A stretch of DNA of 9,204 bases from Pseudomonadales bacterium (GCA_007128525.1 SKXG01000231.1:1-9204); one strand, 5' to 3'; positions 1 to 7,929 are shown, counted from the stretch's first letter. Notes: generated by a model from the sequence alone, not told the origin. Translations and numbers: made by a program.

Positions 1-598
1 AGTCGGGATTACCGGGGGCATTGGCTCCGGCAAGACTGCCGTGTCAGACCGCTTTGCCAACCTGGGCATCAAGGTCGTCGACGCCGACCAGGCGTCTCGC
101 GTGGTGGTGGAGCCGGGTCGTCCGGCGCTGCGTGAGATCGAGGCCCACTTCGGGTCGGCGGTGATACAGGCCGATGGCACGCTGGACCGTGCGGCGCTTC
201 GCCAGAAGGTCTTTGCAGATGACGCAGAACGCCGCTGGCTGGAACAGCTGCTGCACCCGCAGATTGCGCAGTACATTGCCGATGAGCTGGCCAGCGCCGA
301 GTCGCCTTACGCGATTCTGGTGTCGCCGCTGCTCGTTGAGTCCGGGCAAGTGCGCTTTGTCGACCGCATATTGGTCGTCGACGTGCCCGAAGCGGTCCAG
401 ATCGCCCGGACCGTCAGCCGGGACAACAACAACGAGGACCAGGTGCGGCGGATCATGGCGGCGCAAAGCAGTCGAGAGCAACGCCTGCTGCGGGCCGATG
501 ATGTGATCGTCAACGACGGCCCGATCGACGCGCTCGACGATCAGGTGGAAGAGCTGCACCTGCTGTATCTTGAACTGGCCAAACCGGACGAACTCTGA
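1..598 (+). CDS. coaE: Dephospho-CoA kinase, 5'-truncated by window edge
   Basis: CoaE phosphorylates the 3'-hydroxyl of dephospho-CoA with ATP, the last step of coenzyme A synthesis, in the cytoplasm. The reading frame is open from base 2 and gives 198 visible codons before the TGA at 596-598. A GTG at 41 could look like a start, but the frame upstream of it encodes the Walker A loop GGIGSGKT (bases 14-37). The real start therefore lies left of the window, and only about 4-8 residues should be missing given the family length near 205. Further family landmarks are the VVDAD segment just after the P-loop, the LLHP motif (250-261), the SPLLVE lid-region segment and the ILVVDVP strand, then AAQSSREQR and the C-terminal DDVIVNDG. 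yacG follows after 6 bases, so the two are probably cotranscribed. In E. coli zapD lies between coaE and yacG; here it does not. Confidence 0.96.
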   Translation, partial: VGITGGIGSGKTAVSDRFANLGIKVVDADQASRVVVEPGRPALREIEAHFGSAVIQADGTLDRAALRQKVFADDAERRWLEQLLHPQIAQYIADELASAESPYAILVSPLLVESGQVRFVDRILVVDVPEAVQIARTVSRDNNNEDQVRRIMAAQSSREQRLLRADDVIVNDGPIDALDDQVEELHLLYLELAKPDEL

Positions 599-604
599 AG
601 CACC

Positions 605-814
605 ATGAGTACAGATGACCCCAACAATCCGCCACGAATCGTTGCCTGTCCAACCTGTCGCAAGCCGGCAAAGTGGTCCCCCGAGAACCGCTTTCGGCCG
701 TTCTGTTCGGAGCGTTGCAAGCTGATCGACCTCGGTGAGTGGGCGAGCGAATCACACCGGATACCCGGTGAACCGGCAATGGATGAACAACTGCCGGACG
801 ACCCGCAATACTGA
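605..814 (+). CDS. yacG: DNA gyrase inhibitor / zinc-binding protein YacG
   Basis: This is a 69-residue protein with the YacG zinc site: CPTC at residues 15-18, then Cys34 and Cys38 in the block [14 protein letters not shown], a near-invariant family signature. YacG of E. coli binds GyrB and inhibits gyrase; that role is transferred here by homology. The tail after residue 47 is acidic and proline-rich and looks flexible, as in the family. The ATG at 605 lies 6 bases after the coaE stop and has only a weak purine-rich stretch (GAAG) before it, so translation may be coupled to coaE. The gene converges on folB with just 14 bases between the stop codons and no terminator in that gap. Confidence 0.95.
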   Translation: MSTDDPNNPPRIVACPTCRKPAKWSPENRFRPFCSERCKLIDLGEWASESHRIPGEPAMDEQLPDDPQY

Positions 815-828
815 GAGGCTTTAGGCTG

Positions 829-1173
829 TCAGCGCTCGATCTCAATGACCACAGCGCGAGCATTGGGCACGGCGCCCGGCTTGTACACACGCAGTTTGAG
901 CCAGGGCAGTTGATGTTCATCCTTGAGCCAGGCTGCCACTTCAACGGCCAGGGTCTCAATCAACTGAAAGCGACTGGCGCTGACGAATTCGGTCAGGCTG
1001 CGCGCCAGTGCGCCGTAGTCCAGGGCATCTTCGATCGCATCCCGCCTGGCGGCCGCCTGGGCATCCACGCCCAGTTCGAGATCAAACTGCAACGTTTGTC
1101 GCACCTGCCGCTCCCAGTCACGGACGCCAACAATGGCCTGTACTTCCAGCCCGTTGATCAGCAGCTTGTCCAT
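829..1173 (-). CDS. folB: Dihydroneopterin aldolase
   Basis: FolB cleaves 7,8-dihydroneopterin to 6-hydroxymethyl-7,8-dihydropterin and glycolaldehyde in folate synthesis. At 114 residues it matches the usual single-domain, octamer-forming length. The residues known from structures of the family are all present: Glu21 in GVRDWER, Tyr53 in DYGAL, Glu73 in LIETLAVEVA and Lys98 in the KPGAVPNARAVVIEIER block that ends the protein. The ATG at 1173 is supported by a strong Shine-Dalgarno sequence. The gene follows argJ after 21 bases on the same strand and is probably the last gene of a secA-argJ-folB transcript. This neighbourhood is uncommon for folB, which in many proteobacteria lies near plsY/ygiH and tsaD. 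Paralogous FolX-type enzymes are a less likely alternative, because the C-terminal KPxAVPxA motif fits FolB. Confidence 0.94.
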   Translation of the reverse strand: MDKLLINGLEVQAIVGVRDWERQVRQTLQFDLELGVDAQAAARRDAIEDALDYGALARSLTEFVSASRFQLIETLAVEVAAWLKDEHQLPWLKLRVYKPGAVPNARAVVIEIER

Positions 1174-1177
1174 GACA

Positions 1178-1182
1178 CCTCC
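1178..1182 (-). promoter_or_regulatory. Shine-Dalgarno site of folB
   Basis: The minus strand reads GGAGG followed by four bases (TGTC) and the ATG at 1173. It is one of the best ribosome binding sites in the window and fixes the folB start. It lies inside the short argJ-folB gap. Confidence 0.8.
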
Positions 1183-1194
1183 GGGTTTATGTCG

Positions 1195-2427
1195 TCAGGT
1201 GCGGTACTCGGCGTTGATCCGCACATATTCATAGGAGAAGTCTGAGGTCCAGACACGCTCCACCGCCGAGCCCCGTCCCAGATCGACCCGCACCTGAAAT
1301 TCCGGCTGGCCCATGACCCGCGCACCATCTTCCTCCCGATAGCTGTCCGCCAACAGGCCGCCACGTGCGACACAGACGTCATCCAGCCACAGCGACACGC
1401 CTGTAGTGTCCAGATCTGCAATGCCACTGCGGCCAATGGCCATGCAGAAGCGGCCCCAGTTCGGATCGCCGGCAAAGGCCGCAGTCTTTACCAGCGGCGA
1501 CTCGGCGATGGTGTAGGCCACCTGCAGGCATTCGGTTTCGTTGCGCCCGCCTTCGACGCAGACCTCGATAAAACGGGTCGCGCCTTCGCCGTCACGCACA
1601 ATGTACTGAGCCAGCGTCCGTGCGATGTCTGTCAGCGCGGTGCAGACCTCGTCGTAGCCAGGACTTTGCGGGCCGTCAATGCGCGGCGCGCCGGCGGCGC
1701 CGGTTGCTGCAATGACAAAAGCATCGTTGGTCGAGGTGTCACCATCAATGGTGATGCGGTTGAAGCTGCGCGCTGTCGCATGCTGCAGCATCTGTGTCAG
1801 GACATCCGGTGCCACGCTGGCATCGGTGACGATGTACGCCAGCATCGTTGCCATATCCGGCCGGATCATGCCGGCCCCCTTGGCCATACCGGTGAAGGTC
1901 AACGTGCGGCCGTCAAGCTCGATCTGACGCGATACCGCCTTCGGCCCGGTGTCCGTGGTCATGATCGCTCGGGCACATGAGAGCCAGCCGTCAGACTGCA
2001 ATGATTGTGAGAGCGTGCGAACGGTCGGCGCCATTCGGTCCAGCGGCAAGCGTTCACCGATAACCCCAGTGGAAAACGGCAGGACCTGAGTGGCCTCGAT
2101 ATCCAGCGCTTGTGCCACCCAGGCACAGGTCTCACGCGCGTCCGTCAGGCCCAGCTCACCGGTGGCGGCATTAGCGTTGCCGCTATTGATCAGCAATGCA
2201 CGCAAATCCTGGCCCTGCCACTGCTGCAAATGGCTCTGCGCCACCAGCACGGGTGCCGCCTTGAAGCTGCTTTGGGTGAAAACGCCGGCCACGCTGCTGC
2301 CGGGTGCCAGCGCGATCAGGCACAGGTCATCACGCGTAGCGCTCTTTTTGATGCCGGCACGGCCGGTTGCCATCAGTGCACCGGCCACCGGATGCAGGAT
2401 ATCCGGCGTGGGTAGATTCACCGCCAT
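1195..2427 (-). CDS. argJ: Bifunctional ornithine acetyltransferase / N-acetylglutamate synthase
   Basis: ArgJ transfers the acetyl group from N-acetylornithine to glutamate, recycling acetyl groups in arginine synthesis; some members also use acetyl-CoA. It is a self-cleaving enzyme of the Ntn-like fold. The cleavage motif KGAGMIRPDMATML is intact and puts the Ala-Thr scissile bond at residues 193/194, with Thr194 as the new N-terminal nucleophile of the beta chain. The oxyanion-hole pair Thr120-Gly121 lies in FSTGVIGE. Other family blocks are the LINSGNANAATG segment, AGDPNWGR, and the C-terminal YEYVRINAEYRT. I chose the ATG at 2427 (410 residues) over a frame opening at 2514. The longer form would overlap the secA 3' end and add 29 residues with no family counterpart, while 2427 has a good ribosome binding site. 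It follows secA after 38 bases, as in Pseudomonas. Whether it is truly bifunctional cannot be read from sequence. Confidence 0.96.
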   Translation of the reverse strand: MAVNLPTPDILHPVAGALMATGRAGIKKSATRDDLCLIALAPGSSVAGVFTQSSFKAAPVLVAQSHLQQWQGQDLRALLINSGNANAATGELGLTDARETCAWVAQALDIEATQVLPFSTGVIGERLPLDRMAPTVRTLSQSLQSDGWLSCARAIMTTDTGPKAVSRQIELDGRTLTFTGMAKGAGMIRPDMATMLAYIVTDASVAPDVLTQMLQHATARSFNRITIDGDTSTNDAFVIAATGAAGAPRIDGPQSPGYDEVCTALTDIARTLAQYIVRDGEGATRFIEVCVEGGRNETECLQVAYTIAESPLVKTAAFAGDPNWGRFCMAIGRSGIADLDTTGVSLWLDDVCVARGGLLADSYREEDGARVMGQPEFQVRVDLGRGSAVERVWTSDFSYEYVRINAEYRT

Positions 2428-2434
2428 GACAAGG

Positions 2435-2439
2435 TCTCC
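2435..2439 (-). promoter_or_regulatory. Shine-Dalgarno site deciding the argJ start
   Basis: The minus strand reads GGAGA, then seven bases, then the ATG at 2427. This supports the shorter 410-residue ArgJ over an upstream in-frame start at 2514 that lies within secA. Confidence 0.7.
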
Positions 2440-2465
2440 AACAGTTTTGCAGTGGCAAAGGCGCG

Positions 2466-5210
2466 TCAGTCGACCCGGCCGTGACAGTGCTTGTACTTCT
2501 TGCCGGAGCCGCACGGGCAGGGCTCGTTGCGCCCGACCTTGCGCTCCTGCCGAACGAAGGTTTCGGGTTTGGCAGGCCCCTGAGAACGACCCGACGCACC
2601 ACCCTGTCCATCGAGGGCCGATGCCTGCTGGTGACTGAACTGCATGCGGCGCGCCTCTTCGGCTCGGCGACGCTGCTCAATCTCTTCCAGGCTCTGCTGC
2701 GGTTCGACCTGAATCCTGGCCAACAGGCGAACCACTTCGCGCTTGATATTCCCAAGCAGTTCCTGGAACAGCTCGAAGGATTCGCGCTTGTATTCCTGTT
2801 TCGGCTGTTTCTGCGCATAGGCCCGCAGGTGGATGCTCTGACGCAGGTGGTCCATGGCCGCGAGATGCTCTTTCCAGCGCTGATCGAGGATCTGCAGCAT
2901 CACCTGTTTTTCGACCATACGCATGTCGATGCCCTGGCTCTGCCACTCGCCTTCCTTGGCCTGATACTCTTCGACGAGCTGCGCCTTGATCTTCTCTCGC
3001 AGCGTCTCTTCGATCAGGCTGTCATCCTCATCCAGCCATTTCTGGATCGGCTGCTGGGAGTTGAACTCTGTCTGCAGCGCCTGTTCAAGACCTTCGACAT
3101 CCCACTGCTCTTCGATGCTCTGCGGCGGGATATAATCGGATATCAGATCGTCCACCACCTCATCGCGGATGTCAGCGATCATCTCCGAGATGTCCTCGGC
3201 TTCCATCAGCTCATTGCGCTGTTCATAGATGAGCTGACGCTGATCGTTGGCAACATCGTCGAACTCAAGCAGGTTTTTCCGCAGGTCGAAGTTGTGACCT
3301 TCCACTTTGCGCTGCGCTTTCTCGATGGCATTGGAAACCATGCGATGCTCAATGGCCTCGCCTTTCTCCAGGCCCAGCGAATTCATGATGTTGCGCACCC
3401 GATCGGAGGCGAAGATCCGCATCAGGCTGTCTTCCATCGACAGATAGAAGCGCGTGGAACCCGGGTCACCCTGACGGCCGGACCGGCCGCGGAGCTGGTT
3501 GTCGATACGCCGTGACTCGTGTCGCTCCGTGCCGATAATGTGCAGCCCGCCAGCCTCAATCACCTGATCATGCAGTTTCTGCCACTCATCGTGAACCTGC
3601 TTGACCTGTTCCGGCGTGGGGTCCTCGAGCTTGGCCACTTCCGCCTGCCAGTTGCCACCAAGCACAATATCGGTACCCCGACCGGCCATATTGGTCGCGA
3701 TGGTGACGGCGCCGGGTCGGCCAGCCTGGGCGATGACTTCTGCCTCGCGATCATGCTGCTTGGCGTTAAGAACGTTGTGCGGCACCTTGCTCTTCTGCAA
3801 TGCGTTCGACAGCCGCTCCGACGACTCGATCGAGGCGGTACCGACCAGAACCGGGCGGCCAGCCTCAATGCATTGCTCAATGTCTTCGATGATGGCGTCG
3901 AATTTCTCGTCCTCGGTCATGAAGACAAGATCGTTCATGTCTTTACGAATCATCGGCCGGTGCGTCGGGATCAACACCACATCCAGGCCGTAAATCTGAT
4001 TGAATTCCGCTGCCTCGGTATCGGCGGTACCCGTCATGCCGGCAAGCTTCCGATAGAGCCGGAAGTAGTTCTGGAAGGTGGTGGAGGCCAGAGTCTGGCT
4101 CTCATTCTGGATCTGCAGGCCTTCTTTGGCCTCGATGGCCTGATGCAGGCCTTCCGACCAACGCCGACCGGGCATCGCTCGCCCGGTGTGCTCATCGACG
4201 ATGACAATATCGCCGTCCTGCACAATGTAGTCGACATCGCGATTGAACAGCACATGGGCCCGCAGCGCAGCATGCACATGGTGCAGCAGGTTCAGGTTGG
4301 TGGCGCCGTACAGGCTGTCGCCTTCCTCCAGCAACCCCAGCCGTGTCAGCTCTTCCTCGACCAGCGCATGACCGTCTTCGGTCAGCTCGATCTGTCGGTT
4401 CTTCTCATCAACGACGAAGTGGCCTTCCTGCTCGATGCCGTTCGGGTCGTTCTCATTGCCAACCTGACGGCGCAGCTTGCCGGGCAGGCTGTTGATCTTG
4501 TAGTACAGCTCTGTGCTCTGCTCCGACGGCCCGGAGATGATCAGCGGCGTACGGGCCTCATCGATCAGGATGGAGTCGACCTCATCGACAATGGCGTAGT
4601 GCAGCTTGCGCTGGACCCGGTCCTGCAGCCGAAATGCCATGTTGTCACGCAGGTAATCGAAGCCGAACTCATTGTTGGTGCCGTAGGTGATGTCCGAGTT
4701 GTAGGCCTCACGCTTTTCTTCCGGGCGCTGCCCGCTCTGGATGACACCAACGGTCATGCCGAGCAGTTCGTACACCGGCCGCATCCAGTCGGCGTCGCGC
4801 CGTGCCAGATAGTCGTTCACGGTGACAATGTGGACACCCTCTCCGGTCAGCGCATTGAGGTAGGCCGGCAGCGTCGCCACCAGCGTTTTGCCCTCACCGG
4901 TACGCATCTCTGCGATGTGGCCCTCGTGCAGGGTGATGCCGCCGATCAGCTGCACATCGAAAGGCCGCAGCCCCAGTGCACGGTCGGCAGCCTCACGGGC
5001 GAGAGCGAATGCCTCAGGCAGCACCTTGTCCACGTGCTCACCACTGGCAATGCGTTCGCGGAACTGCTCGGTGTACTCCGGGATCTGCTCGTCGGACAAC
5101 TTTTGCATCTCCGGCGCCAGCACATTGATCTTCTCGACCATGCGACCCATGCGCTTGAGCTCACGCTCATTTTTGGAGCCAAAGACTTTCTTCAGAACTG
5201 CCGTGATCAT
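2466..5210 (-). CDS. secA: Preprotein translocase ATPase SecA
   Basis: SecA is the motor that drives unfolded preproteins through SecYEG; it cycles between cytosol and inner membrane. The 914 residues are a full-length proteobacterial form. In order: the N-terminal helix ([14 protein letters not shown]); NBD1 with Walker A MRTGEGKT at 102-109 (Lys108) and Walker B DEVD at 209-212; the preprotein-binding domain from about 225 to 370; NBD2 with [10 protein letters not shown] at 391-400, MAGRGTD at 508-514 and the arginine-finger motif [11 protein letters not shown] at 572-582; the helical scaffold and wing region; and a C-terminal linker. The zinc-binding tail has Cys898, Cys900, Cys909 and His910 (CPCGSG...HCHG), which binds SecB and phospholipids. 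No secM-like gene precedes it; an M23 peptidase gene does. The ATG at 5210 matches the E. coli N-terminus, although the ribosome binding site is weak. A possible -10 (TACACT, 5246-5241) has no clear -35. Confidence 0.99.
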   Translation of the reverse strand: MITAVLKKVFGSKNERELKRMGRMVEKINVLAPEMQKLSDEQIPEYTEQFRERIASGEHVDKVLPEAFALAREAADRALGLRPFDVQLIGGITLHEGHIAEMRTGEGKTLVATLPAYLNALTGEGVHIVTVNDYLARRDADWMRPVYELLGMTVGVIQSGQRPEEKREAYNSDITYGTNNEFGFDYLRDNMAFRLQDRVQRKLHYAIVDEVDSILIDEARTPLIISGPSEQSTELYYKINSLPGKLRRQVGNENDPNGIEQEGHFVVDEKNRQIELTEDGHALVEEELTRLGLLEEGDSLYGATNLNLLHHVHAALRAHVLFNRDVDYIVQDGDIVIVDEHTGRAMPGRRWSEGLHQAIEAKEGLQIQNESQTLASTTFQNYFRLYRKLAGMTGTADTEAAEFNQIYGLDVVLIPTHRPMIRKDMNDLVFMTEDEKFDAIIEDIEQCIEAGRPVLVGTASIESSERLSNALQKSKVPHNVLNAKQHDREAEVIAQAGRPGAVTIATNMAGRGTDIVLGGNWQAEVAKLEDPTPEQVKQVHDEWQKLHDQVIEAGGLHIIGTERHESRRIDNQLRGRSGRQGDPGSTRFYLSMEDSLMRIFASDRVRNIMNSLGLEKGEAIEHRMVSNAIEKAQRKVEGHNFDLRKNLLEFDDVANDQRQLIYEQRNELMEAEDISEMIADIRDEVVDDLISDYIPPQSIEEQWDVEGLEQALQTEFNSQQPIQKWLDEDDSLIEETLREKIKAQLVEEYQAKEGEWQSQGIDMRMVEKQVMLQILDQRWKEHLAAMDHLRQSIHLRAYAQKQPKQEYKRESFELFQELLGNIKREVVRLLARIQVEPQQSLEEIEQRRRAEEARRMQFSHQQASALDGQGGASGRSQGPAKPETFVRQERKVGRNEPCPCGSGKKYKHCHGRVD

Positions 5211-5272
5211 GCTATCTGAGGGTTCCGCTGAAAGGGTCGAAGTGTAGCGCGTTTCGGCGCCAGATGAGACAT
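5207..5272 (-). CDS. Possible 21-codon leader reading frame coupled to secA (speculative)
   Basis: In the 172 non-coding bases between the M23 gene and secA, an ATG at 5272 opens a 21-codon frame, [20 protein letters not shown] plus Ala. Its TGA overlaps the secA ATG in an ATGA arrangement, typical of translational coupling. The peptide is basic, with no signal sequence or membrane segment, so it does not resemble SecM or VemP, which must enter the Sec pathway to sense it. Its ribosome binding site is poor (GGCGGC directly against the ATG). A plausible secA -10 hexamer lies inside it, which would exclude it from a transcript started there. The rest of the gap holds short GC-rich inverted repeats without T runs and no clear terminator. 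Chance occurrence is quite possible. Confidence 0.2.
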   Translation of the reverse strand: MSHLAPKRATLRPFQRNPQIA

Positions 5273-5382
5273 GCCGCCGTCAGCGTCAGCACTGCCGGGC
5301 CCGTTTACCAGGCCGGGGAACGTGTATGCGGGAAAGACAGGTGCTTTGCAGCCGACTTCGGCACCCCCGGACCAGGGGACGA

Positions 5383-6300
5383 TCAGCCTTGCCGCGAACG
5401 GGCGATGTAGCGTTGTGGATCTATGGGCCGGCCGTCCTTGAGTACTTCGAAGTGCACATGGGGCCCTGTAGCGCGCCCGGTGGCGCCGATTTTGGCAATG
5501 GTGTCACCCTTTTTGACGATGTCGCCAACGTCAACGAGGATTTCACTATGATGCGCATACCGCGTGACATAGCCCCCACCATGGTTGATCTCGATCATCT
5601 TGCCGTAACCGCCGCGCCGCCCGGCAAAGACCACGATACCGCCACCGACGGCCAGCACGTTGCCGCCCTCAGGGCCGGCAAAGTCGACACCGGCATGCCA
5701 GGTCATCCGGCCACTGAAGGGATCCGCCCGGCGGCCAAAGCTGGACGACATCCAGCCACGCTCGACCGGCCGTCCGGCCAATGAAACTTCGTTGGTGAAG
5801 CGGCGTTCCGCCAGCAATGATTCCAGTACAGACAACTCCGCTTCGCGGGCACGAACCTGCTGGGCCAGCTGGTCAACGGCGGTCGCGTACAGCAGGCCGT
5901 CAAAGAAGTCCTGACCTTCGTCGGGGCCACCCAGCGCAGCCGGCTGATCAAAGCGGAACTCCGCCTTGTCGATGGCCGCCAGCTCGGTCAGACGCTCACC
6001 CAGCGCTTCCATCCGCAGCAGCCGGGCCTGCATGCTGGCCATTCGCCGCCCGACGGCTGCAGCTTCAGCACGGGTCTGGGCCTGCATGTCCTCGATCTCA
6101 ATGCGCTGGCGTTCAAGGCGCTCCTGCCAGCTCACCACAACCTGGGTGGGCAGCAGATCCTGGGCAAAATAGCGGTGAATCAGATAGGAGGTGGACAGCA
6201 GGCCAACAACGAGCAGGGCAGCGGCGAAGTACAAAACGGCGTTGGGGATCCAAAGCGTCTGCGCTCTGCCTTTGTCCTGACGTAGGAGTATGATCTGCAT
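5383..6300 (-). CDS. Membrane-anchored M23 family (LytM-type) metallopeptidase
   Basis: This 305-residue protein probably cuts peptidoglycan cross-bridges or stem peptides in the periplasm. After a short basic N-terminus, one hydrophobic segment at about residues 18-40 anchors it with the catalytic part outside. Residues about 55-165 are charged and rich in Glu, Arg, Gln and Ala, with coiled-coil character. The LytM domain spans about 180-297. All active-site residues are present: His202 and Asp206 in HAGVDFAGP, His250 in RYAHHS, and His281 and His283 in GPHVHFE. It is therefore probably an active zinc enzyme, unlike degenerate LytM activators such as EnvC and NlpD. The ATG at 6300 is preceded by a fair GGTGG. 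An M23 gene next to secA and lpxC is also seen in Pseudomonas. It faces dciA across 82 bases. The exact bond cleaved is unknown. Confidence 0.9.
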   Translation of the reverse strand: MQIILLRQDKGRAQTLWIPNAVLYFAAALLVVGLLSTSYLIHRYFAQDLLPTQVVVSWQERLERQRIEIEDMQAQTRAEAAAVGRRMASMQARLLRMEALGERLTELAAIDKAEFRFDQPAALGGPDEGQDFFDGLLYATAVDQLAQQVRAREAELSVLESLLAERRFTNEVSLAGRPVERGWMSSSFGRRADPFSGRMTWHAGVDFAGPEGGNVLAVGGGIVVFAGRRGGYGKMIEINHGGGYVTRYAHHSEILVDVGDIVKKGDTIAKIGATGRATGPHVHFEVLKDGRPIDPQRYIARSRQG

Positions 6301-6313
6301 TGCTTACACCACC

Positions 6314-6327
6314 CGAACCCTGGTTCG
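6314..6327. repeat. Perfect palindrome between divergent M23 and dciA genes
   Basis: The sequence CGAACC-CT-GGTTCG is a perfect 6+6 inverted repeat with a 2-base centre. It lies 13 bases upstream of the M23 start codon and 56 bases upstream of the dciA start. A 2-base centre is too tight for a good RNA hairpin, so a protein-binding operator is the more natural reading. No -35/-10 pair with good spacing was recognised around it. Its regulatory role is unproven. Confidence 0.35.
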
Positions 6328-6382
6328 TTCTGTCAGTTCCCGACAACAGCCGGGCGCTCGTTCAGCACAGGCTAAATTCGCC

Positions 6383-6991
6383 ATGACTGATGACCCGTCA
6401 AAACCCAGACCGCGACACCCACGACAAGGCCGATCGCACCCCAATCACAGAGCTGCCAAGCAAAAGATAGACCATATCCTTGCCAGCCGCTTCCCAAGGC
6501 GCTCACGAAACCGGGGCGTCGACCTGAGAACTGACGCACAAAACCCGGCATTTGCACCGGCCAGCCCAGGTACGCTGCACAAACTGCTGCGTACCGCGGC
6601 CCTCCGCGATGCCTGGACGTCTCAACTACGTGCATTACTACCAGAGGATGTTGCGCCGCACTGTGAAGTAGCGAACATACAGCACGGCATCCTCAGCCTG
6701 CACTGCGAAAACGCAGCCTGGGCCACAAAAATGCGCTTCCTGGTGCCTGATCTATTGCCGCGACTGAAACAGCTGGCGGACTTCGCACCAGTTCAGGACG
6801 TCCGTGTCCGTGTGGCTCCGAACCTTACCCAGCCTGACGGCACATTGGAAGCCCCCAAAGACAGCACCACCACAGCCCAGACGCGCAAACCCAAGCCCCC
6901 GGACTCTGACAGCCTGAGAGCTCTGGCCGACACCCTGGATGATGCAGAACTCAGGGAAGCCTTGCGGCGTCTTGCGGAGTACGGAGACTAG
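6383..6991 (+). CDS. dciA: DciA (DUF721), replicative helicase loader/operator
   Basis: DciA helps load the replicative helicase DnaB in the many bacteria that lack DnaC or DnaI. The 202-residue product has a basic N-terminus rich in Pro, Arg and His (1-45), then the KH-like DUF721 domain at about 63-147, with Trp78 in LRDAWTSQL, the hairpin GILSLHCENAAWATKMRFL and LVPDLLPRLKQL. A linker of low complexity follows (148-175), then an acidic, probably helical tail ending LREALRRLAEYGD. I chose the ATG at 6383. An in-frame ATG at 6290 would overlap the M23 start on the other strand and add 31 residues that do not resemble the family. The ribosome binding site is weak either way. Base composition is a little less GC-rich than its neighbours. 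It is the only plus-strand gene between two minus-strand blocks, as DUF721 genes often are next to lpxC and secA. Confidence 0.85.
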   Translation: MTDDPSKPRPRHPRQGRSHPNHRAAKQKIDHILASRFPRRSRNRGVDLRTDAQNPAFAPASPGTLHKLLRTAALRDAWTSQLRALLPEDVAPHCEVANIQHGILSLHCENAAWATKMRFLVPDLLPRLKQLADFAPVQDVRVRVAPNLTQPDGTLEAPKDSTTTAQTRKPKPPDSDSLRALADTLDDAELREALRRLAEYGD

Positions 6992-7011
6992 GGGAGACTA
7001 GAACGCTCTAG
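6983..7011. repeat. Short tandem duplication and inverted repeat at the dciA stop codon
   Basis: GGAGACTAG occurs at 6983-6991, where it forms the last two codons and stop of dciA, and again at 6993-7001 with one G between. The second copy runs into CTAGA-ACGC-TCTAG (6998-7011), a 5-bp stem with a 4-base loop. No T run follows on either strand, so this is at best a weak terminator for the convergent dciA and lpxC transcripts. It may simply be a replication-slippage duplication. Confidence 0.5.
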
Positions 7012-7017
7012 ACCGGA

Positions 7018-7929
7018 TCAACCAAACACCGGGCGAGCGAAAGAAATCGGTGCCTGAACCGCTTCTTCCTCGAAACTGATCAGCTCCCAGGCATCGGGCT
7101 GGGCGATCAGCTTGCGCAGCAGCGCATTGTTGGCCTTGTGGCCGGACTTGTGGCCGGCGAAAGCACCGATCAGGCTGTGCCCGAGCAGATACAGATCACC
7201 GATGGCGTCCAGGATCTTGTGCTTGACGAATTCATCCTCGAGCCGCAGCCCGTCCTTGTTGAGGATGCGGTAATCGTCCACCACCACAGCGTTGTCCAGG
7301 CTGCCGCCACGCGCCAGATCCATCTCACGCAACTTCTCGAACTCGGCCAGAAAGCCAAAGGTCCTGGCCCGGCTTACCTCACGCACGAATGCGGTCGATG
7401 AGAAATCGATATAGGACGTCTTGGTGTGCTGCTCGAACACCGGGTGGTCGTAGTGCAATGTGTATTCAACACGGAATCCGTCATAGGGGCGCAGGCTGAC
7501 GCTTGTATCCCCATCCTGCAGTGAGACTTCACGCTTGATCCGAATAAACTTCTTGGCGGCAGGCTGCTCTTCAATACCGGCTGACTGCACCAGGAAAACG
7601 AAGGGGGCAGCGCTGCCATCCATGATCGGCAATTCGGCTGCACTGACTTCAACGTAAACGTTATCAATACCCAGCCCGGCCAGAGCCGCCATCAGGTGTT
7701 CAATGGTTGAGACGCGCACATCGCCCACACACAACGTGGTTGCCATACGGGTATCGCCAACGTTCTCGGCATGCGCACGCAATTCGACCTTTGGATCCAG
7801 ATCGGTGCGGACGAAAATGATGCCGGTGTCGACCGGCGCCGGTTTGAGTGTCAGAAAAACCTTTTCCCCGGTGTGCAGCGCCACGCCGGTGGCTCGAATC
7901 TGGTTCTTAAGGGTTCTCTGACAGATCAT
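7018..7929 (-). CDS. lpxC: UDP-3-O-acyl-N-acetylglucosamine deacetylase
   Basis: LpxC is the zinc deacetylase that commits UDP-3-O-acyl-GlcNAc to lipid A synthesis. At 303 residues it is the normal single-domain-pair length. Catalytic residues, shifted by one from E. coli numbering, are all present: Glu77-His78 in [10 protein letters not shown], Thr190 in ARTFGF, His237-Lys238 and Asp241 in [12 protein letters not shown], and His264 in SGHKANN. Zinc would be bound by His78, His237 and Asp241. The start at 7929 matches the conserved N-terminus ([25 protein letters not shown]); the ribosome binding site is only an AGG. The C-terminal tail ends ISFARPVFG. In enterobacteria LpxC is degraded by FtsH through its C-terminal tail, but this tail differs, as in Pseudomonas-like relatives, so that control cannot be assumed. 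It follows ftsZ by 245 bases and probably has its own promoter. Confidence 0.98.
   Translation of the reverse strand: MICQRTLKNQIRATGVALHTGEKVFLTLKPAPVDTGIIFVRTDLDPKVELRAHAENVGDTRMATTLCVGDVRVSTIEHLMAALAGLGIDNVYVEVSAAELPIMDGSAAPFVFLVQSAGIEEQPAAKKFIRIKREVSLQDGDTSVSLRPYDGFRVEYTLHYDHPVFEQHTKTSYIDFSSTAFVREVSRARTFGFLAEFEKLREMDLARGGSLDNAVVVDDYRILNKDGLRLEDEFVKHKILDAIGDLYLLGHSLIGAFAGHKSGHKANNALLRKLIAQPDAWELISFEEEAVQAPISFARPVFG

Noticed and set aside
41..598. GTG at 41 as the start of coaE.
   Set aside because: The frame continues upstream and encodes the essential P-loop, so 41 is an internal valine codon and the start is outside the window.
2428..2514. Extended N-terminus for ArgJ starting at 2514.
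   Set aside because: It would overlap the secA 3' end and adds unrelated residues; the ATG at 2427 has a good ribosome binding site and matches the family start.
2481..5219. Very long open antisense reading frame opposite secA, broken by only one stop near 3515.
   Set aside because: It is codon-aligned with secA, so an antisense stop needs a TTA, CTA or TCA sense codon. GC-rich genes avoid these; the one break is the TCA serine in HESRRIDN. The translation has no family resemblance, while SecA is unmistakable.
5351..5378. Inverted repeats GCCGA-CT-TCGGC and CCCC...GGGG after the M23 gene as a terminator.
   Set aside because: The stems are only 4-5 bp and no T run follows on the minus strand, so I do not call a terminator.
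6318..6330. GGTTCG-type sequence resembling a tRNA T-arm.
   Set aside because: No acceptor, D-arm or anticodon structure surrounds it; it is half of a short palindrome.
6290..6382. Upstream ATG at 6290 for dciA.
   Set aside because: It would overlap the start of the divergent M23 gene and occupy the whole control region; the extra residues do not look like a conserved domain.
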